Origin: Rhodococcus sp. SBT000017
Lineage (GTDB): Bacteria; Actinomycetota; Actinomycetes; Mycobacteriales; Mycobacteriaceae
Length of the DNA stretch: 64,000 nt
Direction: 5' to 3'
Assembly (NCBI RefSeq): GCF_003688915.1
Contig: NZ_REFU01000004.1
Coordinates: 71,628 to 135,627, forward strand
The stretch's first letter is position 1. Each line of letters opens with the position of its first letter. The notes below the pieces were generated by a model. That model did not search any database and was not told where the DNA came from. It was given only the letters and a program-made list of their open reading frames with translations. Shown here one piece after another: positions 26,589-34,907 of this stretch. The translations under genes were made by a program, and so were the position numbers.

Positions 26589-27271
26589 GCCCCCGGCACA
26601 ACCTCATCGACCCTGACCCTGACCCCGACCCCGGCGCCGGCGCCGCGCGGCGCACCGCTGCTCTCCCCGCGTCGACCGACAGATCCGATAGCGAAGCCGA
26701 CCCCCAAGCGGGCACGCACCTCGACAACGTCGCGGTGTTCGATCCGGCGCCGGGGCGCACCCCCCGCGCCGTACCCACTGCCGCCTACACCGGCGCCCTG
26801 ATCGCAGTACTGCTGATCGGCGTCGGTGCCGTGGGAATCCATGACGGCGTAGTCGCCGCCGGCTGGATCTCCGGCCGGTCCTGGACCGGCGCGGCCATCG
26901 ACTCGATCGATGGTCTGAGCCCCGCAGGCGCGATGATTCCCGCCGGCATCGTGGCCGCGCTGATCGGATTGTGGCTGGTGCTGACCTCACTGTCTCCCAG
27001 GCGCAAGAAGGCAGTCGACATCGATTCGGCCACAGCACTGTTCATCGAACCGTCCGATATTGCCCGGATTTCCTCGATCACCGCCGAATCGGTCTCCGGG
27101 GTGTTGTCCGCGCGCACGAGTGCAACCCGCACGAAAGTCACCATCCAGGTCGAGACCACCGGCGACGCAGCGACACCCGGCGCTGTCGCCGATGCGGTAC
27201 GCACCGCACTGACATCGCTGACGCCGGTACCGAAAGTATCTGTCCGCACCCGCACCGGAGGAACCCGATGA
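26585..27271 (+). CDS. DUF6286-like membrane protein
   Basis: A 228-residue protein joined to its neighbours by ATGA overlaps on both sides. The N-terminus is proline/aspartate repeat-like (DPDPDPDPGAGAA). Two membrane helices follow (YTGALIAVLLIGVGAVGIHD; GAMIPAGIVAALIGLWLVLT). The C-terminal domain (IEPSDIARISSITAESVSGVL; TKVTIQVETTGDAATPGAVADAV) resembles an Asp23/AmaP partner domain. Likely membrane anchor of the complex. Confidence 0.7.
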   Translation: MSPRHNLIDPDPDPDPGAGAARRTAALPASTDRSDSEADPQAGTHLDNVAVFDPAPGRTPRAVPTAAYTGALIAVLLIGVGAVGIHDGVVAAGWISGRSWTGAAIDSIDGLSPAGAMIPAGIVAALIGLWLVLTSLSPRRKKAVDIDSATALFIEPSDIARISSITAESVSGVLSARTSATRTKVTIQVETTGDAATPGAVADAVRTALTSLTPVPKVSVRTRTGGTR

Positions 27272-27855
27272 CGCGCACATCGATCGCACTGGACCGCCTC
27301 GCGACCTTTCTGCTCGGGCTGGTCTTGATCGCGGTGGGTGCCGGAGCAGCAGTGTGGGCAGCAGCGTCGGTATGGAACATCGAAACGCTGCGCGGGTTGC
27401 CGGAGCTGGTCACCGCGCCGCAGATGGTGAATGCATCGCAGGCCCCCTGGTGGCCCTGGGCGGCAACAGCGATCGGGGCTGTTCTGGTTCTGTCGGGTCT
27501 GCGTTGGCTCACCCTGCATACTGCCGCGCCGAAGGCGAAGACACTTCAGTTGGAGGGAAGCGGACCGGAGGGTCGACTCTGCGCCGACCTCGGTCAGGTT
27601 GCAGCCGGTGCGGCGCGTGTGCTCGCGCAACGCGCCGACATCCACTCTGCACAAGGTACAGCGATCATCGACCGCGGAGTCCGGACATTCGACTTCGAGG
27701 TCACCGCAGACTCTCCCGACGACTTGGCAGCCGTCGCGGCTGCAGTCGATGCGGTGTGCCGCGACGCAGTGTCGATGGTCGGGGACCCTTCGCTCGCCAC
27801 GTGCACCCGTATACGTATAGCCAAGACCGCACACAATGGTCGCCGCGTCAGCTGA
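27268..27855 (+). CDS. amaP: AmaP-like alkaline shock membrane anchor protein
   Basis: A 195-residue protein. Two transmembrane helices near the N-terminus (TFLLGLVLIAVGAGAAVWAA; WWPWAATAIGAVLVLSGL) precede a soluble domain with Asp23-like beta-alpha repeats (GRLCADLGQVAAGAARVLAQ; TFDFEVTADSPDDLAAVAAAV). The layout matches AmaP, the membrane anchor for Asp23 in Staphylococcus. Last gene of the operon. Confidence 0.75.
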   Translation: MTRTSIALDRLATFLLGLVLIAVGAGAAVWAAASVWNIETLRGLPELVTAPQMVNASQAPWWPWAATAIGAVLVLSGLRWLTLHTAAPKAKTLQLEGSGPEGRLCADLGQVAAGAARVLAQRADIHSAQGTAIIDRGVRTFDFEVTADSPDDLAAVAAAVDAVCRDAVSMVGDPSLATCTRIRIAKTAHNGRRVS

Positions 27856-28002
27856 GCGACGCGCGGCGCGCCCGCGATCGGGAGCAGCTCAGGAATGATG
27901 TGCTGGACCTGACCCACGTCTGCTGCGCAGATGACCGCGGCAGTAGCGGTCCCTGTCGGCAGGCAGACGTCGTGGTGGACGTCCATGGCCGCATGCGCGG
28001 CT

Positions 28003-29088
28003 TCAGGGTCCGTCGCAGACTGTTCTGTTTCCTCCCGACTTCTTGGCCCGGTACATCGCCTGGTCGGCGCGCGTGATCAAGTCGTCGATGTCGGACGCGC
28101 CCGGCACGGTCCTGCTGGGTGCGGCCGAGGCCAGCCCGACGCTGGCGGTGACCGTGCCCGACCGATCGATGCTCTGCCGTATCCGTTCGGCCAGATCGGT
28201 GGCCGTGGCTACCGGCAGGCTGGTGGCCACCACGAATTCTTCACCCCCCATCCTGGCGACCAGCTCCGAGTCCGAACATGCCTCGGTGACGATGCGAGCG
28301 ATCCGGCGTAGCACTCGATCACCGTGATCGTGCCCGTGGGTGTCGTTGACAGATTTGAATCGATCGAGATCGATCATGAGCACCGCCTGAATACCTACTC
28401 TCGCTGCGGTCGGACAAGCCGGCCGCATGCGGTCGCCGACGGCTGCGCGGAAGCCGCGACGATTGAGCAATCCCGTCAATGGATCGTGATGGGAATTGTG
28501 CGCACCTCGGCGCAGCGCACCCTCCGCGATCTGGGTGAAGATCGGAGCTGCGCCGATCACACTGAGTTGCACCACCAGCCGGGAGATGTAGAACCAGAGG
28601 TCGATGTCGGTGGTCCACAGCGACAACGCGAACAGCACCACCGTGACAGCCGCAGCCCAGCACAGGTGCACGATCAACAACCGCGCGCCGTGAAAGAACG
28701 CGACGTAGACACCGATGAAGGCGAACCATCCCGTGCCCGGCGACGCTGCGGCAGGTTCGGTGAAAGTGAACAGTGATGCAGCGATGATCAGAACCGCCCC
28801 GGCGACGAAAACGATCGATACCCGCTCCGACGGCCATGGCCGGGCGATCCAGGATCCCGCCGCAACGAAAGTGCTCGACGCTGCCGCCGCGAGGACGAAC
28901 ACGGCGACCGGTGAGACCGGGCCCAGGGAGCTGGCCATCATGAACACAGCCCACACGCCGAACGCGATGCAGCCACTTGCTGCGCCGAGCTGCGCCGGTC
29001 GTTGCAGTGATCGGGATCGCAGAAACAGTACGATCCAGGAATAATCCGAGGCCCTGAAGGGACGCGCGGAAGGCGGCGACCCGGTCAC
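28003..29088 (-). CDS. membrane diguanylate cyclase (GGDEF)
   Basis: A 361-residue protein with a GTG start. Six or seven hydrophobic segments (FGVWAVFMMASSL; AVFVLAAAASSTFVAAG; IVFVAGAVLIIAASLFTF; WFAFIGVYVAFFHGARLLIV) are followed by HHDPLTGLLNRRGF and a GGDEF domain with MGGEEFVV. It resembles the 15.1 kb GGDEF protein in layout but not closely in sequence. Predicted to make cyclic-di-GMP. Confidence 0.88.
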   Translation of the reverse strand: MTGSPPSARPFRASDYSWIVLFLRSRSLQRPAQLGAASGCIAFGVWAVFMMASSLGPVSPVAVFVLAAAASSTFVAAGSWIARPWPSERVSIVFVAGAVLIIAASLFTFTEPAAASPGTGWFAFIGVYVAFFHGARLLIVHLCWAAAVTVVLFALSLWTTDIDLWFYISRLVVQLSVIGAAPIFTQIAEGALRRGAHNSHHDPLTGLLNRRGFRAAVGDRMRPACPTAARVGIQAVLMIDLDRFKSVNDTHGHDHGDRVLRRIARIVTEACSDSELVARMGGEEFVVATSLPVATATDLAERIRQSIDRSGTVTASVGLASAAPSRTVPGASDIDDLITRADQAMYRAKKSGGNRTVCDGP

Positions 29089-29269
29089 CGCCGGATCCCT
29101 GCCATGGGGTTATCGCACGAACGAGCGCTCATCGCCCAAGGTTCTTGCAGGTGATCCGGTCGTAGACAGCGCGAACGACGTCCCGACCCGGCACGGGAAC
29201 TAGGAAAACGACACATCCGGGGCTGACTCGAGCCACACGGGGCGAGAAGCTGCGGGCGGTGTGGGTGCC

Positions 29270-30388
29270 TCAAGTCAGGGTGAGCGCAGAGGCAACGGCT
29301 TCCGGGTCGGCGACCACAGCGACGGATTCGGACATACTGGACAGGGCGACCTCGGGGTCCTTGAGCCCGTTACCGGTGACCGAGCACACGACCAGCGATC
29401 CCGGTTCGATCCACCCGTTCTGCACTGCTTGCACAAGCCCTGCGATCGACGCGGCCGAGGAAGGCTCGACGAAAATGCCCTCGGCTCGGGCGACCAGACG
29501 ATACGCGTCGAGAATCTCGGCATCGGTGGCAGCGCAGAACATTCCGTTCGATTCGCTCTGCACGCGAAGCGCTGCCTGCCACGACGCCGGCGAACCGATC
29601 CGGATGGCGGTGGCAATGGTGTCCGGGTTCTCGACCACCGATCCGGTGACCAGGGGCGCGGCACCTGCGGCTTGGACCCCGAGCATGCGTGGCCGTGAGT
29701 CGATGATCCCTGCGCCGAGATAGTCGCTGTATCCGAGCCAGTGGGCGTGGATGTTGCCGGCGTTGCCGACAGGCAGAATGTGGACCTGCGGCGATTGCGA
29801 GAGGGTGTCGCAAATTTCGTAGGCGGCGCTTTTCTGGCCGGCGATACGGTCCGGGTTGATCGAGTTGACCAGACCCACGGTCGGAAATGTCTCCGCCAGC
29901 GACCGAGCAACGGTGAGGCAGTCGTCGAAGTTGCCGTCGATCTGCACGATGCGGGCACCGAGGATGTGCGCTTGGGCAAGCTTTCCCGATGCGATACGCC
30001 CTTGGGGGATCAGTACCGCGCAGTCCAAGCCGGCCTGTGCGGCATACGCTGCCGCCGAGGCCGCCGTATTACCGGTCGAAGCGCACAGTAGCAGCCGGTC
30101 GCCGCGCGATCTGGCCGCGGTGACCGCTGTGGTCATCCCCCGATCCTTGAACGATCCGGTTGGATTGGCCCCTTCGACCTTGAGGTACACCGTGCATCCG
30201 GTGATATCCGACAGATACCGTGCATGCAGCAGCGGGGTCGACCCTTCGCCGAGGCTGACCACCTCCCCTGCATCGGCACGGGAGACCAGATCACCGAACC
30301 GAGCGATCACCCCGCACGGCCGGACAGGATGCGGCGGCGAACCCGGAGACGATACGGCTGCGGCAGACTCACGACGATTGTTGGTCAC
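29270..30388 (-). CDS. thrC: threonine synthase
   Basis: A 372-residue product from the GTG at 30388; further upstream codons are proline-arginine rich and unlike the family. It closely matches actinobacterial Thr[22 protein letters not shown] segment with the PLP lysine, [56 protein letters not shown] and [12 protein letters not shown]. It converts O-phosphohomoserine to threonine. It is isolated from hom and thrB, so this is probably a second copy or stress-linked duplicate. Confidence 0.9.
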   Translation of the reverse strand: MTNNRRESAAAVSSPGSPPHPVRPCGVIARFGDLVSRADAGEVVSLGEGSTPLLHARYLSDITGCTVYLKVEGANPTGSFKDRGMTTAVTAARSRGDRLLLCASTGNTAASAAAYAAQAGLDCAVLIPQGRIASGKLAQAHILGARIVQIDGNFDDCLTVARSLAETFPTVGLVNSINPDRIAGQKSAAYEICDTLSQSPQVHILPVGNAGNIHAHWLGYSDYLGAGIIDSRPRMLGVQAAGAAPLVTGSVVENPDTIATAIRIGSPASWQAALRVQSESNGMFCAATDAEILDAYRLVARAEGIFVEPSSAASIAGLVQAVQNGWIEPGSLVVCSVTGNGLKDPEVALSSMSESVAVVADPEAVASALTLT

Positions 30389-30563
30389 GTCGATACCGAC
30401 GAGCGGACCCGCCGAAACCGAACGGAGAACCACGAACTTTCCACGACGCCGAGCACCGACCCGTAACGAACCGACAAAACCTCGGACATCGCGCAGGAAG
30501 CAGCCCGGCCAGGGCGCATCGGCGGACATCGTTCGCGGGCAAGCGGGCCCCACCACGAAGAAC

Positions 30564-30579
30564 TGTGTCCTAGATCACT
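30564..30579. promoter_or_regulatory. CRP/GlxR-like operator 3 (imperfect)
   Basis: TGTGTCCTAGATCACT keeps TGTG and TCAC with the right spacing. It sits 78 bases before the tail-anchored protein gene at 30657, and shares the AGATCAC half-site with the two other palindromes. Confidence 0.4.
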
Positions 30580-30656
30580 GCCTCGGGAGGTTCGGTCCTC
30601 GAAGCCGAGGGCGTCCTACCGTGTACAGAAGAATTTCGAGGAAAGAGGACCCCCCG

Positions 30657-31139
30657 ATGCCGGATCGAGAACGCGATGACGACCACGTCGCCCAGCGGGC
30701 AGCCGAGCAGTCGGCGGGACCGGCAACCGGCGACGGAGCACGCGCAGCGAGCGGTGTCCGGCGTCCCCGACCAGGGGAAGGCAGGCATGCACTTGTCGAC
30801 CCCACCGAACCTATCGAACCCACAGCTGATGGCCGCCGGACGATCAGCGGCACCGCCGGTGAGGCCGGATACGGAGTCGGTTCGACTGCACACCACGCGG
30901 CCCGGACCGGTGACGTTGTCGGTGATGCGCAGTCCACTGCCGAAGCGCAGCTCGACGATGTCAGCACCGATGACACCTCCGACGCCGCGCGGTCACAGCA
31001 GGTGAGGCTACTGATCGGGATCGTCGCCGCGGGCATGATCACCGGACTGGCACTACTGCACCGGAGTCGCCGACACCCACGTACACGTGTAGATGCACGC
31101 AGTCGGACGTTGTCAGGGTCATTCCTCATCGGACGATGA
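30657..31139 (+). CDS. disordered protein with C-terminal membrane anchor
   Basis: A 160-residue protein with AAAGAGGA 7 bases before the ATG. The first 120 residues are hydrophilic, rich in Ala, Asp, Gly and Thr, and look disordered. A single hydrophobic helix (LLIGIVAAGMITGLALL) near the C-terminus is followed by a basic tail (HRSRRHPRTR). Such tail-anchored proteins are common in actinobacterial stress clusters. Function unknown. Confidence 0.7.
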   Translation: MPDRERDDDHVAQRAAEQSAGPATGDGARAASGVRRPRPGEGRHALVDPTEPIEPTADGRRTISGTAGEAGYGVGSTAHHAARTGDVVGDAQSTAEAQLDDVSTDDTSDAARSQQVRLLIGIVAAGMITGLALLHRSRRHPRTRVDARSRTLSGSFLIGR

Positions 31140-31223
31140 CCAACTGTCGTCGGACGCGGCGACGCCCGTCCAGGGAAGAAAATTCGAACAGGCGAAGTAG
31201 TCGAGGAAGGGCCTCATAATCTG

Positions 31224-31376
31224 ATGTATCCGGTATTGATCGGCATTGTTGCGGTGTCCCTGATCATGCTCTTCGGCGCGCTGTTCGTTCTCGTTGTCGG
31301 AGAAGCAATTCAGGTGACCCGGTCGGTACGGGCGTCCAGACGACAGGCCCGAGCGAGAACAGAAGCGAACCCATGA
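31224..31376 (+). CDS. 50-aa single-span membrane protein
   Basis: ATG at 31224 behind a GAGGAAGGG stretch about 12 bases upstream. The sequence begins MYPVLIGIVAVSLIMLFGAL, continues hydrophobic to FVLVVGEAI, and ends with a basic tail (RSVRASRRQARARTEANP). No family recognised. It follows the tail-anchored protein gene and could be cotranscribed. An overlapping ATGA at its stop could start a further frame (31373-31639), which I do not trust. Confidence 0.55.
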   Translation: MYPVLIGIVAVSLIMLFGALFVLVVGEAIQVTRSVRASRRQARARTEANP

Positions 31377-31666
31377 CCAGCGCCGGAGCGTGGTGTGGGG
31401 TGCCCGATAAAAACGGGTGTCGGAGAGCGCGGCTGCACATCACACCACGGACCCGCAGCGCACCGACCCAGTCATCCGGGTCAGGAAACCCGGGCGTTGA
31501 ATTGCTCTCGAGCACTGCACACACTTGCGCGCACCGGTTCCGGTGCGAATCCCACTGCGCCGCGGTCGTGCGGCTAATCCGCAGCTCACAGATCGGGTCC
31601 ATGGATAGGATGTGCCCGGGTGCAGCTACTTCGGGGTGAGCCGGGTCGAAAGGTGTTGAGTGTGTC

Positions 31667-32035
31667 ATGAAGAACGACGCGGTCGGTTCCGGCCCTCTCG
31701 ACATCGCAGTCGAACGAGTCGGAACTGCAACCGTCCTGTCCGTACGCGGTGACCTGGACCTGCGCACCACCCCAGACCTGATCGTGTCGATCGATGCCGC
31801 AGTCGCCGAGGCAACACCATCGGCCCTGATCATCGACCTCACCAAGGTGGCCTTCCTCGCCGCGGTCTCCATGACAGTTCTCATCGACGCGCACCGGCGA
31901 GTCCAGGGGGTCTCGAAGTTCGCCGTGGTGGCCAACGGTCCCACTACGAGTCGGCCGCTGATACTGATGGGGCTGAACGAAACCTTCCCTCTGCACGCCG
32001 ACCTCGCGGACGCCCTGACGTCGCTGACGCCATGA
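31667..32035 (+). CDS. STAS-domain anti-sigma factor antagonist
   Basis: A 122-residue protein: TATVLSVRGDLDLRTTPDLIVSIDAAV, then ALIIDLTKVAFLAAVSMTVLIDAHRRV in pieces, with the phosphorylatable Ser in AAVSMTVL. This is the SpoIIAA/RsbV type, a partner of a serine-kinase anti-sigma factor. No RsbW-type kinase is in this window, so the partner is presumably elsewhere. It fits the general stress setting. Confidence 0.87.
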   Translation: MKNDAVGSGPLDIAVERVGTATVLSVRGDLDLRTTPDLIVSIDAAVAEATPSALIIDLTKVAFLAAVSMTVLIDAHRRVQGVSKFAVVANGPTTSRPLILMGLNETFPLHADLADALTSLTP

Positions 32036-32149
32036 CGAAAAGCGCCAGGTCACTGGACGAAGCATGGGCCATGACCGCAGGACCATATCGGTGGTCATGA
32101 TTCACTCACACAACAGGTCCGACCTCGTGCGGCGAGACGGCCCTGCCCG

Positions 32150-32671
32150 GTGACCGACGCGAACTCCGGTTGCAGCACAGACCGCACGCCCTCGCTACGA
32201 GAGTTGAGCGCGCTGCGCGGTTCTCACCGACGATCCCAAATACTGGATGTCGGGCTCGTCCTCGGGGACATGGTGCCGGACCGGTTGCTCGGCGAGCACA
32301 ATCCACTGTCGATCGCGGCATACGAATGTCCGAGCACCACCGCAACGCATCCGTCAGCTGTGATCGGTCGCGGCGAGGCTGCCCGACTACTGCTGGATCT
32401 GTTCGAGGACGTCCCGGATTATCTGCTCCAGCATGTCGACCACCGCGGCCGCGAACACCGACCCGTCCGCGGTGACGATCGACTGCACTGTGACCTGTTC
32501 CTCATCGCTGCGGACCGCACCCTGTTCGGGGACAACCTCACCGTGCGGTGCATCCTGACCGACGACATCGGCGCAATGGTCTCGACCACCGAAGAACGAT
32601 TCGTCGGCCGACCGAATCATCGCGGTACGGCGACAAGCGCTCACGAGAAACCAGAACAGCCCCACCGCTGA
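32150..32671 (+). CDS. hypothetical protein, 173 aa
   Basis: A GTG-start frame with protein-like composition: ILDVGLVLGDMVPDRLLGEHNPLSI, GEAARLLLDLFEDVPDYLLQHV and CDLFLIAADRTLFGDNLTVRCIL in pieces. No membrane segment or known motif is visible. Distance and direction fit cotranscription with the STAS gene. Function unknown. Confidence 0.55.
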   Translation: MTDANSGCSTDRTPSLRELSALRGSHRRSQILDVGLVLGDMVPDRLLGEHNPLSIAAYECPSTTATHPSAVIGRGEAARLLLDLFEDVPDYLLQHVDHRGREHRPVRGDDRLHCDLFLIAADRTLFGDNLTVRCILTDDIGAMVSTTEERFVGRPNHRGTATSAHEKPEQPHR

Positions 32672-33056
32672 CCTTGCATGATGCGGTAGGGCTGTCTGTG
32701 TGCCCGGCAACCTCTTCCAGGCACCGGGCACAACGACTGCCGGGCCACCTCTCGGACCGGCAATCCACACGTGCTGCAGAACCTGCGAACAGTCGCAGGC
32801 AACAACGCACGTGTCCTGTACATCGCAGGGCAGGCCGGGCCGTGTTACTCCACTTCACCGCCTTTCCGTATCGGAACGAGCCCATCCCCGCTATTTGGAA
32901 TCAATGGCTTCCACTCCTGGTTTGCGCACGCTTGCTCACTTGTCGATGTCTCGGGCCACGTTGGTTCGAAACCGAGAACTACGGGGCTTTGCCAACGCGG
33001 TGCCGGGTGCGCGGCCCCGTGGATCGCCGGGATCTACCTACCGCCGGGGTGGGCTG
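32672..33056. other. intergenic region, no gene seen
   Basis: About 385 bases between convergent genes. I see no convincing coding frame and no strong intrinsic terminator. Confidence 0.35.
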
Positions 33057-33812
33057 TCAGCGTCGGAAGCCGCGATCGGGCCTGCGGGACTCGATGTCGA
33101 CGAACGGGGTGAACCATTCCGCGGGAACGAGATTGACTGCACCGGGAAACGGTTCGAGATCGTTGTCGAACAACGTCAGCACATCGTGGTCCTGGAACAG
33201 ATAGTCCAGCGGACCTTCCCAGTCGTTGTCGTTGTCGTGCGCGGCGATGTCGCCGACCAAATCCATACGGCGATCGGACTCGTCGGTGGCCATTGCCCGT
33301 GCTCGACCGAGAATCAAGTGCAGCGCCATCTCCTCCCCGGTGCAGACCGGATCCGGGTCGATACCGGCCTGAGCCTCGAGTGCGAGATCGTCGAAGCAGC
33401 GGGCCTGCTCACGCCACCATGCCGCCGGCCGCGTCCACGTCACCGGTGGGAAGTCGCTCAGAATCGACGAGCTGTGCGATGCCGACCCGGGGCGTCGGTG
33501 TAGCTCCTCGATCGCATCGTAGACATCATCGGCCAACGTCCACGCTGCTACTTCGACGAACCGGCGTTGTCGCGCAGTCAGTTCGATCACCGAATCCTCG
33601 AACACCACGTCGTCGACAGATGACGACAGATCCGGTTCCACACTGGGGAAGCGGTCACCGCCGCGCCCGGAACTCCCGGCTCCGAAGTCCGCCGGAATGA
33701 CCACACCGTCACCGCGGTCGTCGCCGCCGAAAGGAGCCTCTCCTGTAGCACCGCTGATGTTGTCAGGCTCGCTTGCGCGCTGCTGTTCGTCACCTGTATT
33801 CCGCGAGTCCAT
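33057..33812 (-). CDS. hypothetical protein, 251 aa
   Basis: Product from the ATG at 33812. The N-terminal 70 residues are glycine-, aspartate- and serine-rich. From about residue 75 it is folded and helical: IELTARQRRFVEVAAWTLADDVYDAI, VTWTRPAAWWREQARCFDDLAL, DWEGPLDYLFQDHDVLTLFDND and VNLVPAEWFTPFVDI in pieces. I do not recognise the family. The open frame continues upstream to 34502, but that part is not protein-like. Confidence 0.65.
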   Translation of the reverse strand: MDSRNTGDEQQRASEPDNISGATGEAPFGGDDRGDGVVIPADFGAGSSGRGGDRFPSVEPDLSSSVDDVVFEDSVIELTARQRRFVEVAAWTLADDVYDAIEELHRRPGSASHSSSILSDFPPVTWTRPAAWWREQARCFDDLALEAQAGIDPDPVCTGEEMALHLILGRARAMATDESDRRMDLVGDIAAHDNDNDWEGPLDYLFQDHDVLTLFDNDLEPFPGAVNLVPAEWFTPFVDIESRRPDRGFRR

Positions 33813-34060
33813 GGTCGAACTGTAAGGCGCTCGCCGGTGCCCTGCGGGGGCAGCCACGCCGGATCGATACACCGGGACAACACAGGGTGACGCACCGACG
33901 CGTTGAATCGTCCTTCGGCCGCTCAGCCGGTCTTGATAAAACTGATACCTGCTGCGTCGGCATCCGGGGTGAACCTCATTTCGCGTGTCGAGGTCGAACC
34001 GATCGCGGTGGGCGCGTGCGCGCAGACTCGCCCGCCTCCATGCCCGGGCGGGTTGTTCGC

Positions 34061-34249
34061 TCATCCTGTTCTGCTGATGACGGCTACGAGTGCCAGGAAT
34101 ACGGCGGTCCCGGTGGCACCGAGAATCGCGGCGCTGAGGAACCCGCGTTCGGGGTCGAGTGCCCACGCCGCGCAGGTGATCAGCACGAGCGCTACGCCGC
34201 TCCAGAACAGATAGGTGCGGCGGGGGACAGATCGAGGGTGTTTCGTCAC
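34061..34249 (-). CDS. 62-aa two-helix membrane protein
   Basis: A GTG start at 34249 overlaps the stop of the preceding family A gene (GTGA). Two hydrophobic helices (YLFWSGVALVLITCAAWAL; LSAAILGATGTAVFLALVAV) are separated by DPERGF. The N-terminus is basic. It is in an operon with family A copy 2, so the two proteins may act together. Confidence 0.65.
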   Translation of the reverse strand: MTKHPRSVPRRTYLFWSGVALVLITCAAWALDPERGFLSAAILGATGTAVFLALVAVISRTG

Positions 34250-34542
34250 GGCGTGCCGGCGGTGCTGTCAGCTGCGGGACTGTTGGCTGCGGTGTTGGTG
34301 GGTGGGGGAGCAGGTAGTGCGGTGACGTCCTGGTCGTCGGCGAAGACGAGGGTCCTGGAGTCCAGGGCGATCGCCCAGCGGTGTGGGGGCGTCCAGGTGC
34401 GACCGAGGGTGTCTGCGGGCAGGAGGTAGTCCCCGAAGTCCTCGACGAGTGTCCCTGCAGAGGTGGTCCCGTCGGGGCGGTGCACTTCGATGATGTCACC
34501 AACCGAGAGGGCTCCGGTGGTGGTTTGTTTGGGATCGGTCAT
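34246..34542 (-). CDS. small conserved protein, family A copy 2
   Basis: A 98-residue protein with the signature VGDIIEVHRPDG, TLVEDFGDYLLP, GRTWTPPHRWAIAL and LVFADDQDV, aligned end to end with the copies at 13623 and 38488. The C-terminal 25 residues are alanine-, proline- and threonine-rich and variable. It is the only copy coupled to a membrane protein gene. Function unknown. Confidence 0.75.
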   Translation of the reverse strand: MTDPKQTTTGALSVGDIIEVHRPDGTTSAGTLVEDFGDYLLPADTLGRTWTPPHRWAIALDSRTLVFADDQDVTALPAPPPTNTAANSPAADSTAGTP

Positions 34543-34907
34543 AGTTCAGCATTGAAGCAGGCCGGTCAGCCGCTGATTCGCGGTGGTCTCGACGCCTCGC
34601 CTGCGGACAACGCCGATAACGTCGTGGGTATGGGGCCGTGTACAACAACGGAAGAGTGATGGTGATCTGTCACCGCCACCGGGCGAAAACCGTCCCCGTT
34701 CTATTTCCGATGAAACCCTGTTCGGTTGACGGGTTGTTCACTCATCGAGAGACAGACCGCGCCGGTGGTAGCGGTGCTCTGCGTACCAAGCTCGGTCCAT
34801 TTTGCGGCGCAAGACCAGACTGTTACTGCGTTTTCTGTGCCGACGATTCATCTGCTGCTGACTCTCGGGCAATGTTTTCGTCGGTGTGCTGCGGGTACTA
34901 GCGTCAG
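34543..34907. other. intergenic region, no gene seen
   Basis: About 365 bases, more AT-rich than average, between divergent genes. It should hold both promoters; no named operator is visible. Confidence 0.4.

Noticed and set aside
31373-31639. 88-codon frame starting in an ATGA overlap
   Set aside because: The overlap is attractive, but the residues (many Cys, Ser, Arg without pattern) do not look like a protein and no ribosome site is clear.
33813-34502. N-terminal extension of the 33057 frame to 481 codons
   Set aside because: The upstream part is Pro/Thr/Arg-rich, overlaps two better minus-strand genes in another frame and lacks a ribosome site; the ATG at 33812 fits.
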